A stretch of DNA of 64,000 nt, taken from Natronolimnohabitans innermongolicus JCM 12255 (GTDB lineage: Archaea; Halobacteriota; Halobacteria; Halobacteriales; Natrialbaceae). The notes beneath the pieces are model-generated. The model had not been told where the DNA came from and did not search any database. It worked only from the letters and a program-made list of their open reading frames with translations. The position numbers and the translations under genes were made by a program. How positions within the stretch are numbered: position 1 is the stretch's first letter; each line of letters opens with the position of its first letter. This document shows, piece after piece, positions 42,209-51,033 of this stretch. The stretch lies in contig NZ_AOHZ01000047.1 of the NCBI RefSeq assembly GCF_000337215.1, positions 1-64,000 of the forward strand, in the 5' to 3' direction.

Positions 42209-43408
42209 ATGATGAAGAGCTTCAAGATCGGTTCCCTCTTCGGGATTCCGATCAAGTTGGATCTCACGTTCTTGCTCGTGTTGCCGCTGTTCGCGTATCT
42301 CATCGGCGTGCAACTCGAGCCCGTCGTCGAGATTCTCAACGTGACGATGGGGGCAGGAATCGACGCCGACGCGCTGACGACCGAGTGGTGGCTGCCGTAT
42401 CTGGTCGGGTTGATCGCGGCGATCGGCCTGTTCGTCGGGGTCGTCCTCCACGAACTCGGCCACTCGCTGACCGCCCAGCGCTACGGCTTTCCGATCGATT
42501 CGATCACGCTGTGGCTGCTCGGCGGCATCGCCGCGCTCACGGAGATGCCCGAGGACTGGCGACAGGAGTTTACGATCGCCATCGCCGGACCGATCGTCTC
42601 CGTGCTCGTCGGCATCGGCTCGTACGTCGTCTTTTTCTTCCTGCCCGAAACGTTCGACGGCGCTCGGTTCGTGTTCGGCTACCTCGCCATCCTGAACGTT
42701 TTCCTCGCCGTCTTCAATATGATCCCCGCGTTCCCGATGGACGGCGGTCGCGTGCTCCGCGCGTTTCTCGCCCGCAACCAGCCGTACGCGAAGGCCACCC
42801 AGCAGGCCGCGAGCATCGGCAAGCTCTTCGCGATCCTGATGGGGCTGTTCGGACTGATTCCGCCGTTCAATATTATTCTCCTGGGGCTGGCGTTTTTCGT
42901 CTATATCGCCGCCTCGAGCGAGGCCCAGCAGGTGACGATGAAAGCGGCCTTCCAGGACGTGACCGTCGGCGACATCATGACGCCCGCGGGCGATCTCCAC
43001 ACCGTCGAACCCGACACGACGGTATCGGAACTGATCCAGCGGATGTTCACGGAGCGACACACGGGGTATCCGGTCATCGAACGAGACGCCTACGGCGAGC
43101 GGCTCGTCGGGCTCGTGACGCTTACGGACGCCCGCGAAATCGATCCGGTCGAACGCGAAGCGTACACGGTCGAGGACGTGATGACGACCGACCTGAAGAC
43201 GATCTCGCCGGATTCGGACGCGATGACGGCGATCGACGACATGCGCGAGTCGAACATCGGCCGACTGCTGGTCGTCGACGACGAGGACCTCGTCGGTCTG
43301 ATCTCCCGGTCGGACGTGATGACCGCCTTCGACATCGTCCAGAAAAGCGGCGCCGTCAATCCGGCAGGCGCACCGCGAGCGCGCGACCAGCCAGACCTGC
43401 CGAACTGA
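42209..43408 (+). CDS. Site-2 protease-like M50 metalloprotease with CBS domains
   Basis: A 399-residue membrane protease. Hydrophobic helices carry the zinc motif HELGH (H81, E82, H85) and the NMIPAFPMDGGRVLRA motif (Asp ligand). Two C-terminal CBS domains (about 250-310 and 325-375: VGDIMTPAGDLHTVEPDTTVSELI and VEDVMTTDLKTISPDSDAMTAI) could bind adenine nucleotides. It would cleave membrane-anchored substrates, such as anti-regulators, in response to energy state; the substrate is unknown. ATG 42209 is followed directly by MKSFKIG. Confidence 0.9.
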   Translation: MMKSFKIGSLFGIPIKLDLTFLLVLPLFAYLIGVQLEPVVEILNVTMGAGIDADALTTEWWLPYLVGLIAAIGLFVGVVLHELGHSLTAQRYGFPIDSITLWLLGGIAALTEMPEDWRQEFTIAIAGPIVSVLVGIGSYVVFFFLPETFDGARFVFGYLAILNVFLAVFNMIPAFPMDGGRVLRAFLARNQPYAKATQQAASIGKLFAILMGLFGLIPPFNIILLGLAFFVYIAASSEAQQVTMKAAFQDVTVGDIMTPAGDLHTVEPDTTVSELIQRMFTERHTGYPVIERDAYGERLVGLVTLTDAREIDPVEREAYTVEDVMTTDLKTISPDSDAMTAIDDMRESNIGRLLVVDDEDLVGLISRSDVMTAFDIVQKSGAVNPAGAPRARDQPDLPN

Positions 43409-43500
43409 GCGGGGACGACGAACCGGCAACATGGTCCGAATCGGCCGTCTCGGGCGCCCAGATCAACATTCTTAACCGCGGCGCCGGCTGAGATCCGCCG

Positions 43501-44556
43501 ATGCCACCGGCCATCGAGACCGTCGATCTCGTGAAAGAATACGGCGAGTTACGCGCCCTGCAGGGGCTCTCACTGACCGTCGAGGAGGGCGAGTTCTTCG
43601 GCCTGCTCGGCCCCAACGGGGCAGGGAAAACGACGTTCATCAACACGCTGGTCGGCCTGGTCCGAAAGACCGGCGGCGACGCCCGGGTCTTCGGCCACGA
43701 CATCGAAGCCGACTACCAGCAGGCCCGCGATTCGATCGGGCTGGCGCCACAGGAGTTTAACGTCGATCGGTTCTTCCCCATTCGGGAGGTACTGATCCAC
43801 AAGGCCGGCTACCACGGGATTCCCGAAGCGGAGGCCGGAGAGCGCGCCGACGAAGTGCTCAAACGCGTCGGCATCTACGACAAACGCAACGAGCGCTTCG
43901 ACTGGCTCTCCGGCGGGATGAAACGCCGCTTGCTGCTCGCACGCGCGCTCGTCACCGATCCGGACCTGCTCATTCTCGACGAGCCCACCGCGGGCGTCGA
44001 CGTCCAGTTGCGCCACGACCTCTGGGACCTCGTCACCGAACTCAACGACGAGGGGACGACTATCCTCCTCACCACCCACTACATCGAGGAAGCCGAGCGT
44101 CTCTGTGACCGCGTCGCGATCATGAACGAGGGCCGGAAGGTGACCGTCGCGACCCCCGACGAACTCAAACAGCGTGGCACCGACACCATCTCGCTGCGCC
44201 TCGAGTCGTCCGTCACCTCCTCTGCCGCGGCCGACCTCGAGACCGAACTCGACGCCTACGCCCACGACGTCTCGACCTCGCCGGCCGGCGACGGCCTCGA
44301 GGTGCGCGTCGACGACGGCGGCTCGACCGCGCCGCGACTGCTGAACGACCTCGAGTCGCGAGGGTACGAGATCGCCGACCTCGAGATCTCTCGCACCTCG
44401 CTCGAGGAGATTTTCGTCGATCTGACCCGAAGCGAGGATCGGACGGTGACCCGGTCGTCGGCCTCGAGTTCGAGTGCGGGCGGGACGGACGAGACGGATG
44501 CCGACGCCGAACGGAGCGGAGAACGAACCGAGACCGAACAGGAGGGGGTCGCCTGA
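43501..44556 (+). CDS. ABC transporter ATP-binding protein, multidrug/DrrA-like
   Basis: A 351-residue ATPase. Walker A is GPNGAGKTT. The Q-loop is LAPQEFNVDRFF, the signature LSGGMKRRLLLARAL, Walker B LLILDEPTAGVD and the switch TTHYIEEAE. The C-terminal 120 residues follow the DrrA-type extension (degradation-resistance/antibiotic exporter class), then an acidic low-complexity tail. The stop overlaps the permease start by 1 base (TGATG), giving an operon for a heterodimeric or homodimeric exporter. Substrate unknown. Confidence 0.93.
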   Translation: MPPAIETVDLVKEYGELRALQGLSLTVEEGEFFGLLGPNGAGKTTFINTLVGLVRKTGGDARVFGHDIEADYQQARDSIGLAPQEFNVDRFFPIREVLIHKAGYHGIPEAEAGERADEVLKRVGIYDKRNERFDWLSGGMKRRLLLARALVTDPDLLILDEPTAGVDVQLRHDLWDLVTELNDEGTTILLTTHYIEEAERLCDRVAIMNEGRKVTVATPDELKQRGTDTISLRLESSVTSSAAADLETELDAYAHDVSTSPAGDGLEVRVDDGGSTAPRLLNDLESRGYEIADLEISRTSLEEIFVDLTRSEDRTVTRSSASSSSAGGTDETDADAERSGERTETEQEGVA

Positions 44557-45356
44557 TGCTCTCGGTCGGGTTCCGGGCGCTGTTTCGCCGCGAGGTGTTG
44601 CGGTTCATCCGCCGGCCGAAGAACACGTTCATGCCGCCGGCGATCACGAACGTGCTCTACTTCGCCGTCTTCGGGCTGATCCTGGGCGGTCGGATCGACG
44701 AGCCGGTCGAGGGAATCGGCTACATCCTCTTTCTGGTCCCCGGGCTCGTCGTGCTCGGGACGATCTCGAACGCCTTCGAGAACGCCTCGTTCTCGATCTT
44801 CCACGGCCGCTGGAACGAGTACATCCACGAGACGCTGACCTCGCCGCTTTCCTACGCCGAGATGGTCGTCGCCTACGTCGGCTCGAGCGCGGTCCGCGGA
44901 CTGATCGTCGGCGTCATCATCGCCGTCATCGGACGGCTGTTCGTCCCGATCTCGATCGAGAACGGGCTGTTCCTGGTCGCGACGATGGTCGTCATCGCCG
45001 CGCTCTTTGCCGGCTTCGGGATCATCGGCGGCCTCGTGGCGCGGGACTTCGACGATCTGACGGTGATGAACCAGTTCATCCTGCGCCCGCTCGTGTTCTT
45101 CGGGGCCGTCTTCTACTCCCTCGAGATGTTCGACCACGCCTGGCAGGTGTACCTCTCGCTGCTGAACCCGATGGTCTACATGGTCGACAGCGTCCGATAC
45201 GGCCTGCTCGGCCACTCGGACATGCACTACGTCGCGCCGGCCGCCTACGCCGAGTTCGCCCCCTACGCGTCGCTCGGCGTCCTGACCGTCCTCACCGCGG
45301 TCGTCATCGCGGTCGACGTCTACCTGTTCAAGATCGGCTACGGGTTGACCGACTGA
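44556..45356 (+). CDS. ABC transporter permease, ABC-2 type
   Basis: A 266-residue permease with six hydrophobic helices in the ABC2_membrane pattern (ALFRREVLRFIRRPKNTFMPPAITNVLYFAVFGLILG, YILFLVPGLVVLGTISNAFENASFSIFHGRWN, then four more). It begins inside the stop of the ATP-binding gene (TGATG). The pair likely exports a drug-like, lipid or polysaccharide compound. Confidence 0.92.
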   Translation: MLSVGFRALFRREVLRFIRRPKNTFMPPAITNVLYFAVFGLILGGRIDEPVEGIGYILFLVPGLVVLGTISNAFENASFSIFHGRWNEYIHETLTSPLSYAEMVVAYVGSSAVRGLIVGVIIAVIGRLFVPISIENGLFLVATMVVIAALFAGFGIIGGLVARDFDDLTVMNQFILRPLVFFGAVFYSLEMFDHAWQVYLSLLNPMVYMVDSVRYGLLGHSDMHYVAPAAYAEFAPYASLGVLTVLTAVVIAVDVYLFKIGYGLTD

Positions 45357-45414
45357 CGGGGCCGACGACGGCGTTCTGAATACAATTATCACGCTCGCCG
45401 ACCGCTGTTGTGCC

Positions 45415-45879
45415 GTGAGCAACTACTGCGAATACTGCGGGGCGTCGCTCGAGCCACGCGCGAATTTCTGTAGCGAGTGTGGCGAGCCGGTCACCGCTGA
45501 TGAGTGGGGTGCTCGGAGCCGAAGCGCCGGGGCGGAGACGCGGACACACGCACGCAGCGCCGAAGCGGAGCGCAAGAACGGAACGACGCTCGCGGGGATC
45601 ACGCACGCGCTGGCACTGTTTACGTGGGTTTTCGGTCCGCTGATCGTCCTCGTCGTGACGGACGACGAGTTCGCGGCCGAAAACGCGAAGAACGCGGTGA
45701 ACTGGCAGCTGATGCTGACGATTTATCTGTTAGTCTCGATGCTGCTCACGGCCGTTCTCGTCGGATTCGTGTTCCTCTTCGTGCTTCCAATCCTCAACAT
45801 CGTCGTCTGCGTCGTCGCCGCGATCAAGGCCCTCGACGGAGACGCGTGGACGTACCCGGCGACGCCGCGGCTTCTCTAG
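45415..45879 (+). CDS. Zinc-ribbon membrane protein, DUF4870-like
   Basis: A 154-residue protein. An N-terminal zinc ribbon (CEYCGASLEPRANFCSECG) is followed by a basic linker and two or three hydrophobic helices with the signature GITHALALFTWVFGPLIVLVVTDDEFAAENAKNAVNWQLMLTIYLLV of the DUF4870 family. It begins with GTG at 45415. Function unknown; possibly membrane regulation. It converges on an oxidoreductase gene across a 13-bp inverted repeat. Confidence 0.85.
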   Translation: MSNYCEYCGASLEPRANFCSECGEPVTADEWGARSRSAGAETRTHARSAEAERKNGTTLAGITHALALFTWVFGPLIVLVVTDDEFAAENAKNAVNWQLMLTIYLLVSMLLTAVLVGFVFLFVLPILNIVVCVVAAIKALDGDAWTYPATPRLL

Positions 45880-45899
45880 TGGCGGTCCAAGCCTGAACC

Positions 45900-45939
45900 G
45901 ATGGGGCGAATCATGCGGTGTGGTCCGATTCGCCCCATC
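45900..45939. terminator. 13-bp perfect inverted repeat, bidirectional terminator
   Basis: GATGGGGCGAATC (45900-45912) and GATTCGCCCCATC (45927-45939) pair perfectly around a 14-base loop. The structure lies between the ends of two convergent genes (stops at 45879 and 45960), where it could stop transcription from both sides. Confidence 0.65.
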
Positions 45940-45959
45940 AGCCGACGGTTGGGACGGTA

Positions 45960-46979
45960 CTAAGCGTGCTGTCCGTCGGCGACCTTGACGACCTGCTTCC
46001 CGATGTTCTCGCCCTCGAACAGTCCGAGGAACGCGTCGGGCGCGTTCTCGAAGCCCTCGACCACGTTCTCGCGGTACTGGATGTCGCCGCTCTGAACGAA
46101 CTGCGAGAGTCGCTGCAGGGCCTGTCCCCACCGCTGCTGGTAGTCGCTGACGAGCAGCCCTTCGACCGTCGCGCGGGTCTCGATGAGTTTGGTGAGCTTT
46201 CGCGGCCCCGTCGGCACCTCGGTCTCGTTGTACAGCGCGATCTGGCCGCAGACGGCGACGCGGGCGTCGACGTTGAGCCGCGGCCAGACGGCGTCCGTGA
46301 TCGGGCCGCCGACGTTATCGAAGTAACAGTCGACGCCGTTCGGACAGGCCTCCTTGACCGCACTCGAGAGGTCGTCGGTCTCCTTGTAGTTGATCGCCGC
46401 GTCGAAGCCGAGCTCGTCGGTCAGCCAGTCGATCTTGGCTTCGCTGCCGGCGGTCCCGACGACGCGGGCGCCCGACAGTTTGGCGAGTTGGCCGACCACG
46501 GAGCCGACCGCGCCGGCCGCGGCGGAGACGAAGACCGTGTCGCCGGGTTTCGGATCACAGACGTCGTTCAGTCCCCAGTAGCCCGTCACGCCGGGCATAC
46601 CGAGGACGCCGAGCGCCGTCGAGATCGGGCCGTGATCGGGGTCGACCCGCTGGAGTTCTCCCGCGTCTGCGACGGCGTGTTCGGCCCACAGGAGGTCGCC
46701 GGTGACGATATCCCCCTCGTCGTACTCGGCGGCGTTGGACTCGACGACCTCGCCGACGACGCTGGCTTTCATCGGCTCGCCCACGTCCCACGGCTCGGCG
46801 TAGGATTCTGCATCGCGCATGCGGCCGCGCATGTAGGGGTCGACCGACTGGTACAGCGTCTTCACGAGGACCTCGTTGGCCTCGGGTTCGGGTCTGTCGA
46901 CGGTGACGAGTTCGAAGTTCTCTTCGGTCGGTTCGCCGACCGGACGACTCGCGAGGTGCCACTGTCTGGTTTCTGCCAT
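45960..46979 (-). CDS. NADP-dependent oxidoreductase of the MDR superfamily
   Basis: A 339-residue medium-chain reductase without the zinc ligands. It resembles leukotriene B4 12-hydroxydehydrogenase/curcumin reductase proteins: RQWHLASRPVGEPTEENF, QSVDPYMRGRM, GVLGMPGVTGYWGL, the nucleotide motif VFVSAAAGAVGSVVGQLAKLSGARVVGTAGS, and DCYFDNVGGPITDAVWPRL. It reduces carbon-carbon double bonds of enones with NADPH. It is divergent from the carbonic anhydrase gene, with 188 bases between the starts. Confidence 0.93.
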   Translation of the reverse strand: MAETRQWHLASRPVGEPTEENFELVTVDRPEPEANEVLVKTLYQSVDPYMRGRMRDAESYAEPWDVGEPMKASVVGEVVESNAAEYDEGDIVTGDLLWAEHAVADAGELQRVDPDHGPISTALGVLGMPGVTGYWGLNDVCDPKPGDTVFVSAAAGAVGSVVGQLAKLSGARVVGTAGSEAKIDWLTDELGFDAAINYKETDDLSSAVKEACPNGVDCYFDNVGGPITDAVWPRLNVDARVAVCGQIALYNETEVPTGPRKLTKLIETRATVEGLLVSDYQQRWGQALQRLSQFVQSGDIQYRENVVEGFENAPDAFLGLFEGENIGKQVVKVADGQHA

Positions 46980-47167
46980 ACGCTCACATGATTGCGCCCG
47001 TAGGAGAAGATTGGGCTCGCGGAACCGGTCGCCGGAGAGTACGATGCAGCGTCGTGGCGCCCCTCGAGAACCGGTCCCGAGAGTCGAACGCGGGCTCGAG
47101 ACGACTCACCGACGCAAAATCGGACCGAAGAGCAACTATTTTCATTACTATCCGTGATCGTTCTCCT

Positions 47168-47869
47168 ATGAGCGCCGAACACGACGTGCTCCACGAGCTG
47201 CTCGCGGGCAACGAACGCCACGTCGAATCGCTTCCCGACGACTACTTCTCGGCGGTTCAGACCGGCCAACAGCCCGACGTCGTCACGATCTGTTGTTCGG
47301 ACTCCCGCGTCCCACAGGAGCGAATGTGGGGCGTCGACGACCCCGGATCGGTGTTTACGCCGAGCAACATCGGCAATCAGGTCTGGGACGTAGACGACGG
47401 CGAACGGATCGTCGACGGCGGAATGTTGTATCCGATCCACCACGCCGGAACGGACGTCGCGGCCGTCGTCGGTCACACCGGCTGTGGCGCCGTCACCGCC
47501 GCCTACCAGGTCGCAACCGGCGGCGACCGCCCCGGCCCGCGCGGCGTCGACAAGTGGGTCGAGCTACTCGTCCCCGTCGTCGAGGACGCCCTCGAGAGCG
47601 ACCTCGTGGACGCCGAGGCCGACGAGGAGACGGTGATCAACCAGCTCGTCGAGTACAACGTCGACAGGCAGGCGCGATTCCTCCGGGAAGCCGACGAGAT
47701 CCCGGATGACGTCGACGTCTACGGCTTCGTCTACGACTTCCAGGGCGTCTACGGCAACGAACACGGCCGAACGTACCTCGTCAACGTCAACGGCGAGACC
47801 GACCCGGACGCGATCGCCGAACTGATCCCCGAGGAGTACGCGACGGCGACCGACAGCCTCCTCTACTGA
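47168..47869 (+). CDS. Beta-class carbonic anhydrase
   Basis: A 233-residue zinc enzyme for CO2 hydration. The zinc ligands are C43 (in CSDSR), H103 and C106 (in GHTGCGAV). The catalytic Asp-Arg dyad is D45-R47. The SNIGNQV block is also typical. The first 60 codons of the longer open frame before 47168 are not acidic, so the ATG at 47168 is the start. In haloarchaea it may supply bicarbonate for carboxylases. Confidence 0.95.
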   Translation: MSAEHDVLHELLAGNERHVESLPDDYFSAVQTGQQPDVVTICCSDSRVPQERMWGVDDPGSVFTPSNIGNQVWDVDDGERIVDGGMLYPIHHAGTDVAAVVGHTGCGAVTAAYQVATGGDRPGPRGVDKWVELLVPVVEDALESDLVDAEADEETVINQLVEYNVDRQARFLREADEIPDDVDVYGFVYDFQGVYGNEHGRTYLVNVNGETDPDAIAELIPEEYATATDSLLY

Positions 47870-47996
47870 CCCGCGTCCAGTCGAGACCGACGCGTTCCAG
47901 ACTCGCACTCGCGTCGAACTCGCAGGCGCGCGCCCGAATCGAACGCCGACGGCCGACGTCGATATCATTTTGTCACCCGCTGCGAAAGAGACGGGT

Positions 47997-48215
47997 ATGC
48001 GGGAGTTTCTCGAGTCCGACACGGGCTTTTACTACGCTATCGGCCTCTTCACGATCGCCGTGTTTCTCGGGGCGTTAGCGATGCTCGCGGTCGTCACTCC
48101 GGGCGGTATCGGCGCGCTCGAACTCGGCGGACTCGTCGTCGGGTTCGGCCTCTTCATGCTCGTCTACTTCGTCTCGATCACGATCCACCAACTCGAGGAC
48201 CGCGAGGAACTGTGA
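47997..48215 (+). CDS. Small two-helix membrane protein, conserved-looking
   Basis: A 72-residue protein with two hydrophobic helices (about 12-35 and 40-62), a FLESDTGFYYAIGLFT start and an acidic tail ending HQLEDREEL. The ATG at 47997 is the second in frame and fits the membrane protein better. Function unknown. Confidence 0.75.
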   Translation: MREFLESDTGFYYAIGLFTIAVFLGALAMLAVVTPGGIGALELGGLVVGFGLFMLVYFVSITIHQLEDREEL

Positions 48216-48323
48216 GCGACGGAAACTGGCCGTAGTCGAGAGAAACGCCACTCGCCGTCGGCCTATCAACGACCAAACCGAGACGCAGCCTTTATGAGTG
48301 TCGGGGCGTTCTCTTTAGAAGCA

Positions 48324-48518
48324 ATGGCGAAAGGAACCGTTGATTTCTTCAACGACACTGGCGGTTACGGATTCATCGAAACTGAGGACGCGGACGAGGA
48401 CGTCTTCTTCCACATGGAAGACATCGGCGGCCCGGACCTCGAGGAAGGACAGGAGCTCGAATTCGACATCGAGCAGGCCCCCAAGGGCCCGCGCGCGACG
48501 AACGTCGAGCGCCTGTAA
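48324..48518 (+). CDS. cspA: Cold shock protein, CspA family
   Basis: A 64-residue OB-fold nucleic-acid chaperone. The RNP1 motif reads GGYGFIET and RNP2 DVFFHMEDI, with the AKGTVDFFNDT N-terminus typical of haloarchaeal Csps. It binds single-stranded RNA or DNA. The ATG at 48324 is supported by the MAKGTVDFF start; the upstream ATG would add ten non-conserved residues. Confidence 0.96.
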   Translation: MAKGTVDFFNDTGGYGFIETEDADEDVFFHMEDIGGPDLEEGQELEFDIEQAPKGPRATNVERL

Positions 48519-48651
48519 GGTAGATTCGTAGCGGTATCGGCACTTGATTGCAGTATTTTATATCGGTGAGCGACGGCGCTGGCAGTAGTGATCGATCGGT
48601 AGACGTGTCATCGATCAGAACGGAGATGCTATCGACGAGAGGAGCAGCCGT
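48519..48651. other. Short intergenic stretch
   Basis: About 130 bases after cspA with a CAGTATTTTATATCGG region at 48550 that looks like a TATA box for the small ORF at 48652. Nothing else seen. Confidence 0.4.
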
Positions 48652-48771
48652 ATGACCGTTCCGGCCATTGGTGGCCCCGAACGGCCGATCCTCCTGTTCA
48701 ATCTCGCACTCGTCCTCGGTGCGCTCGGCGGTGTCTGGTCTCTCTTCGCCCGGCTGCGTCGGGCGCTGTAG
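48652..48771 (+). CDS. 39-residue single-helix membrane protein
   Basis: ATG at 48652 opens MTVPAIGGPERPILLFNLAL and a continuing hydrophobic helix (LVLGALGGVWSLFA), then a basic RLRRAL end. Clean codon usage with high GC at third positions and the positive-inside tail support a real small membrane protein. An AT-rich TATA-like stretch precedes it. No family recognised. Confidence 0.6.
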   Translation: MTVPAIGGPERPILLFNLALVLGALGGVWSLFARLRRAL

Positions 48772-48812
48772 CGACCCGGACCGTTTTGCGGATTCGGCTC
48801 CAACTCGAAGAC

Positions 48813-49178
48813 ATGACCGAACCACTGATCCGCCACAGTAACGAGATCGAGTACGAACCGGTCGAAGCCGCCGACGGCCTCGAGAAGGGCGTCCTCATCG
48901 ACGGCGAACACGGCGCGCCGAACTTCGCGATTCGGCGGTTCGTCCTCGAGCCCGGCGCCGAGGTCCCCGAACATACGAACGAGGTCGAACACGAGCAATA
49001 CGTCCTCGAGGGCGAGTACACCGTCGGTCTCGGAGACGAAGAGCACGAAGTCGAACCGGGCGACTCGCTGCTTATCCCGAGCGGGACGGTCCACTGGTAT
49101 CGCAACGAAGGCGACGAACCGGGCGCATTCCTCTGTGCCGTCCCGAACGGCGACGACGCGATCGAACTGCTCGAGTGA
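48813..49178 (+). CDS. Cupin-domain protein
   Basis: A 121-residue single cupin. Motif 1 reads PGAEVPEHTNEVEHEQYVLEGEYTVG, with H, H, E and Q in the metal site positions, and motif 2 PGDSLLIPSGTVHWYRNEG with the third His. It resembles small cupins that bind metal and act as isomerases or dioxygenases; function unknown. The ATG at 48813 is followed by MTEPLIRHSN. Confidence 0.88.
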   Translation: MTEPLIRHSNEIEYEPVEAADGLEKGVLIDGEHGAPNFAIRRFVLEPGAEVPEHTNEVEHEQYVLEGEYTVGLGDEEHEVEPGDSLLIPSGTVHWYRNEGDEPGAFLCAVPNGDDAIELLE

Positions 49179-49340
49179 GACGGGCTTCCGAACCGATCAC
49201 GGCGGTGCTGCTGTCGATCGTTGCACCGACGGTCGCTGCTTCGGCCGAGCGCGTCCGGAGCGGCGACCGTGATCGATCGGTTTCAGCGACCGAAGCGGCG
49301 GAGCAGTTATTTCCGGGCGATCGTTGAACCGCCGAGTGAC

Positions 49341-50873
49341 GTGAACGTTCTCGTCGTTCTCGGTCACCCCCGAACCGACAGCTACTGCGGCGCGCTCGCC
49401 GAGGCGTACCGCGAGGGCGCCGACGAGGCTGGCGTGGACGTCCGCGAGCTCGCCGTCGCCGACTGCGAATTCGATCCCGACGTCCACGCGGAGAGTCCGG
49501 CCGAGCAATCTCTCGAGCCGGATCTGCGGGACGCTCAGCGCGATATCGAGTGGGCGGACCACCTCGTCTTCGTCTATCCGAACTGGTGGGCGACAATGCC
49601 CGCGCGGCTCAAGGGCTTCTTCGACCGCGTGTTCGAACCCGGGTTCGCCTTCGCGGACTACGACGAGGGCGAGGGAGCCGGTCACGCGGAGTTACTCGAC
49701 GACAAAACCGCAGAGCTGATCGTCACGATGGATATGCCGCCGTGGGTCTACCGCTGGCTCTACCGCCGGCCCGGAACGAACGCCATCGAACGCGGGACGC
49801 TCGGCTACGCGGGCGTGCGAACCACACGCGTGACGGAACTGGGCCCGATCGAGGGGTCGTCCCTCGAGGAACGCGAGGGGTGGCTCGAGGACGTCCGCGG
49901 TCTGGGTCGATCCCTCGAGTCGGGACCCGAATCGACTCGACAGCGGGCGATGCGGAAGGCGACGACGTGGCTCGGCGCGCTTCGATTGCAGTTTCACCCG
50001 ATGGCCTGGATCGCGTACACGATCGGCGCGCTGGCGGCCGTCGGCTCGACGGCCGTCTTCCAGTCGTCGGCCTACTGGTTCGGCCTCGGATTCCTGTTCT
50101 TCCTCGAGGCTGCGACGGTGTTTGCGAACGAGTACTACGACTACGAAACCGACCGAGAGAATACCTTCGCCGGGCCGTTCACGGGCGGCTCACAGGTTCT
50201 GGTCGACGATCGACTCTCGTTCGGCGAACTCCGGGTCGGGATCGGCGTTACGGCGGCACTCTCAGCGCTCTTCGGACTGTCCACGCTCGTCGCCGCTGAC
50301 GGTTCGACGGTCGCGCTCGGCGGCGCGATGGCCGCACTCGCGATTCCGGCGCTCGGCTACACGGTCCCGCCGCTACAGCTGTCCTACCGAACGCTCGGAG
50401 AGGTGACCGTCGCCTGGACGCACAGCATCGCCGTCCTCCTGATCGGGTTCGTCGCCGTCGGTGGCTCGTGGCGCACGCCGGAGCCGTGGCTGCTCGGCCT
50501 GCCGTACGCCCTTTCGATCCTGCCGGCGATCACGCTCGCGGGCGTGCCCGACGTTGCCGCCGACCGAGCCGCCGGAAAGCGAACGATCGCCGCTCGATTC
50601 GGCGTCGACGGCGCCGCCCGATTCGCGATCGTAGCGACCGTGTTGGCCGCCGTGACGGGACTTGCCTGGATCGCCTTCGACGTCGTTCCAGCGGCGTACG
50701 GATCCGTGATCGCGTTGAGTACCGTTCACGCGCTCGGACTCTGCTGGCTGCTTCACCGTCGGCTGACCGATGCGACCGGGGCCCAGCAGATCACGACGCT
50801 GCTGATCGCGTCGCTGAGCTATCTCACCTGGTTCGCCGTGGTTCCGCTGCTCGAACTGCTCGAGGTGCTGTAG
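49341..50873 (+). CDS. Fusion of flavodoxin-fold NAD(P)H oxidoreductase and UbiA prenyltransferase
   Basis: A 510-residue two-part protein. Residues 1-195 are an NQO/KefF-type flavodoxin-fold oxidoreductase (MNVLVVLGHPRTDSYCGALAEAYREGA, HLVFVYPNWWATMPARLKGFFDRVF). Residues 215-510 are a membrane UbiA-family prenyltransferase with about eight helices and both Asp-rich motifs intact: N263-x3-D267-x3-D271 and D404-x3-D408. UbiA enzymes attach isoprenoid chains to aromatic rings, as in menaquinone or lipid synthesis. The fusion could link a quinone reductase to prenylation. The start is GTG 49341; the frame upstream is not protein-like. Confidence 0.88.
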   Translation: MNVLVVLGHPRTDSYCGALAEAYREGADEAGVDVRELAVADCEFDPDVHAESPAEQSLEPDLRDAQRDIEWADHLVFVYPNWWATMPARLKGFFDRVFEPGFAFADYDEGEGAGHAELLDDKTAELIVTMDMPPWVYRWLYRRPGTNAIERGTLGYAGVRTTRVTELGPIEGSSLEEREGWLEDVRGLGRSLESGPESTRQRAMRKATTWLGALRLQFHPMAWIAYTIGALAAVGSTAVFQSSAYWFGLGFLFFLEAATVFANEYYDYETDRENTFAGPFTGGSQVLVDDRLSFGELRVGIGVTAALSALFGLSTLVAADGSTVALGGAMAALAIPALGYTVPPLQLSYRTLGEVTVAWTHSIAVLLIGFVAVGGSWRTPEPWLLGLPYALSILPAITLAGVPDVAADRAAGKRTIAARFGVDGAARFAIVATVLAAVTGLAWIAFDVVPAAYGSVIALSTVHALGLCWLLHRRLTDATGAQQITTLLIASLSYLTWFAVVPLLELLEVL

Positions 50874-51033
50874 GCGATACTCGAAGATCCGTCGATGGAA
50901 ACCGAACGCGGAGACCGGATGCCGACCGCCGTAACGGAGCGACCGCGTCAAAACACCCGCAACGGAACGGTGAACGAACGGACGGTAGCCCGAGTCCGAA
51001 CCGCTCAAGTACGCCACGCTGTTACTCCCGTTC

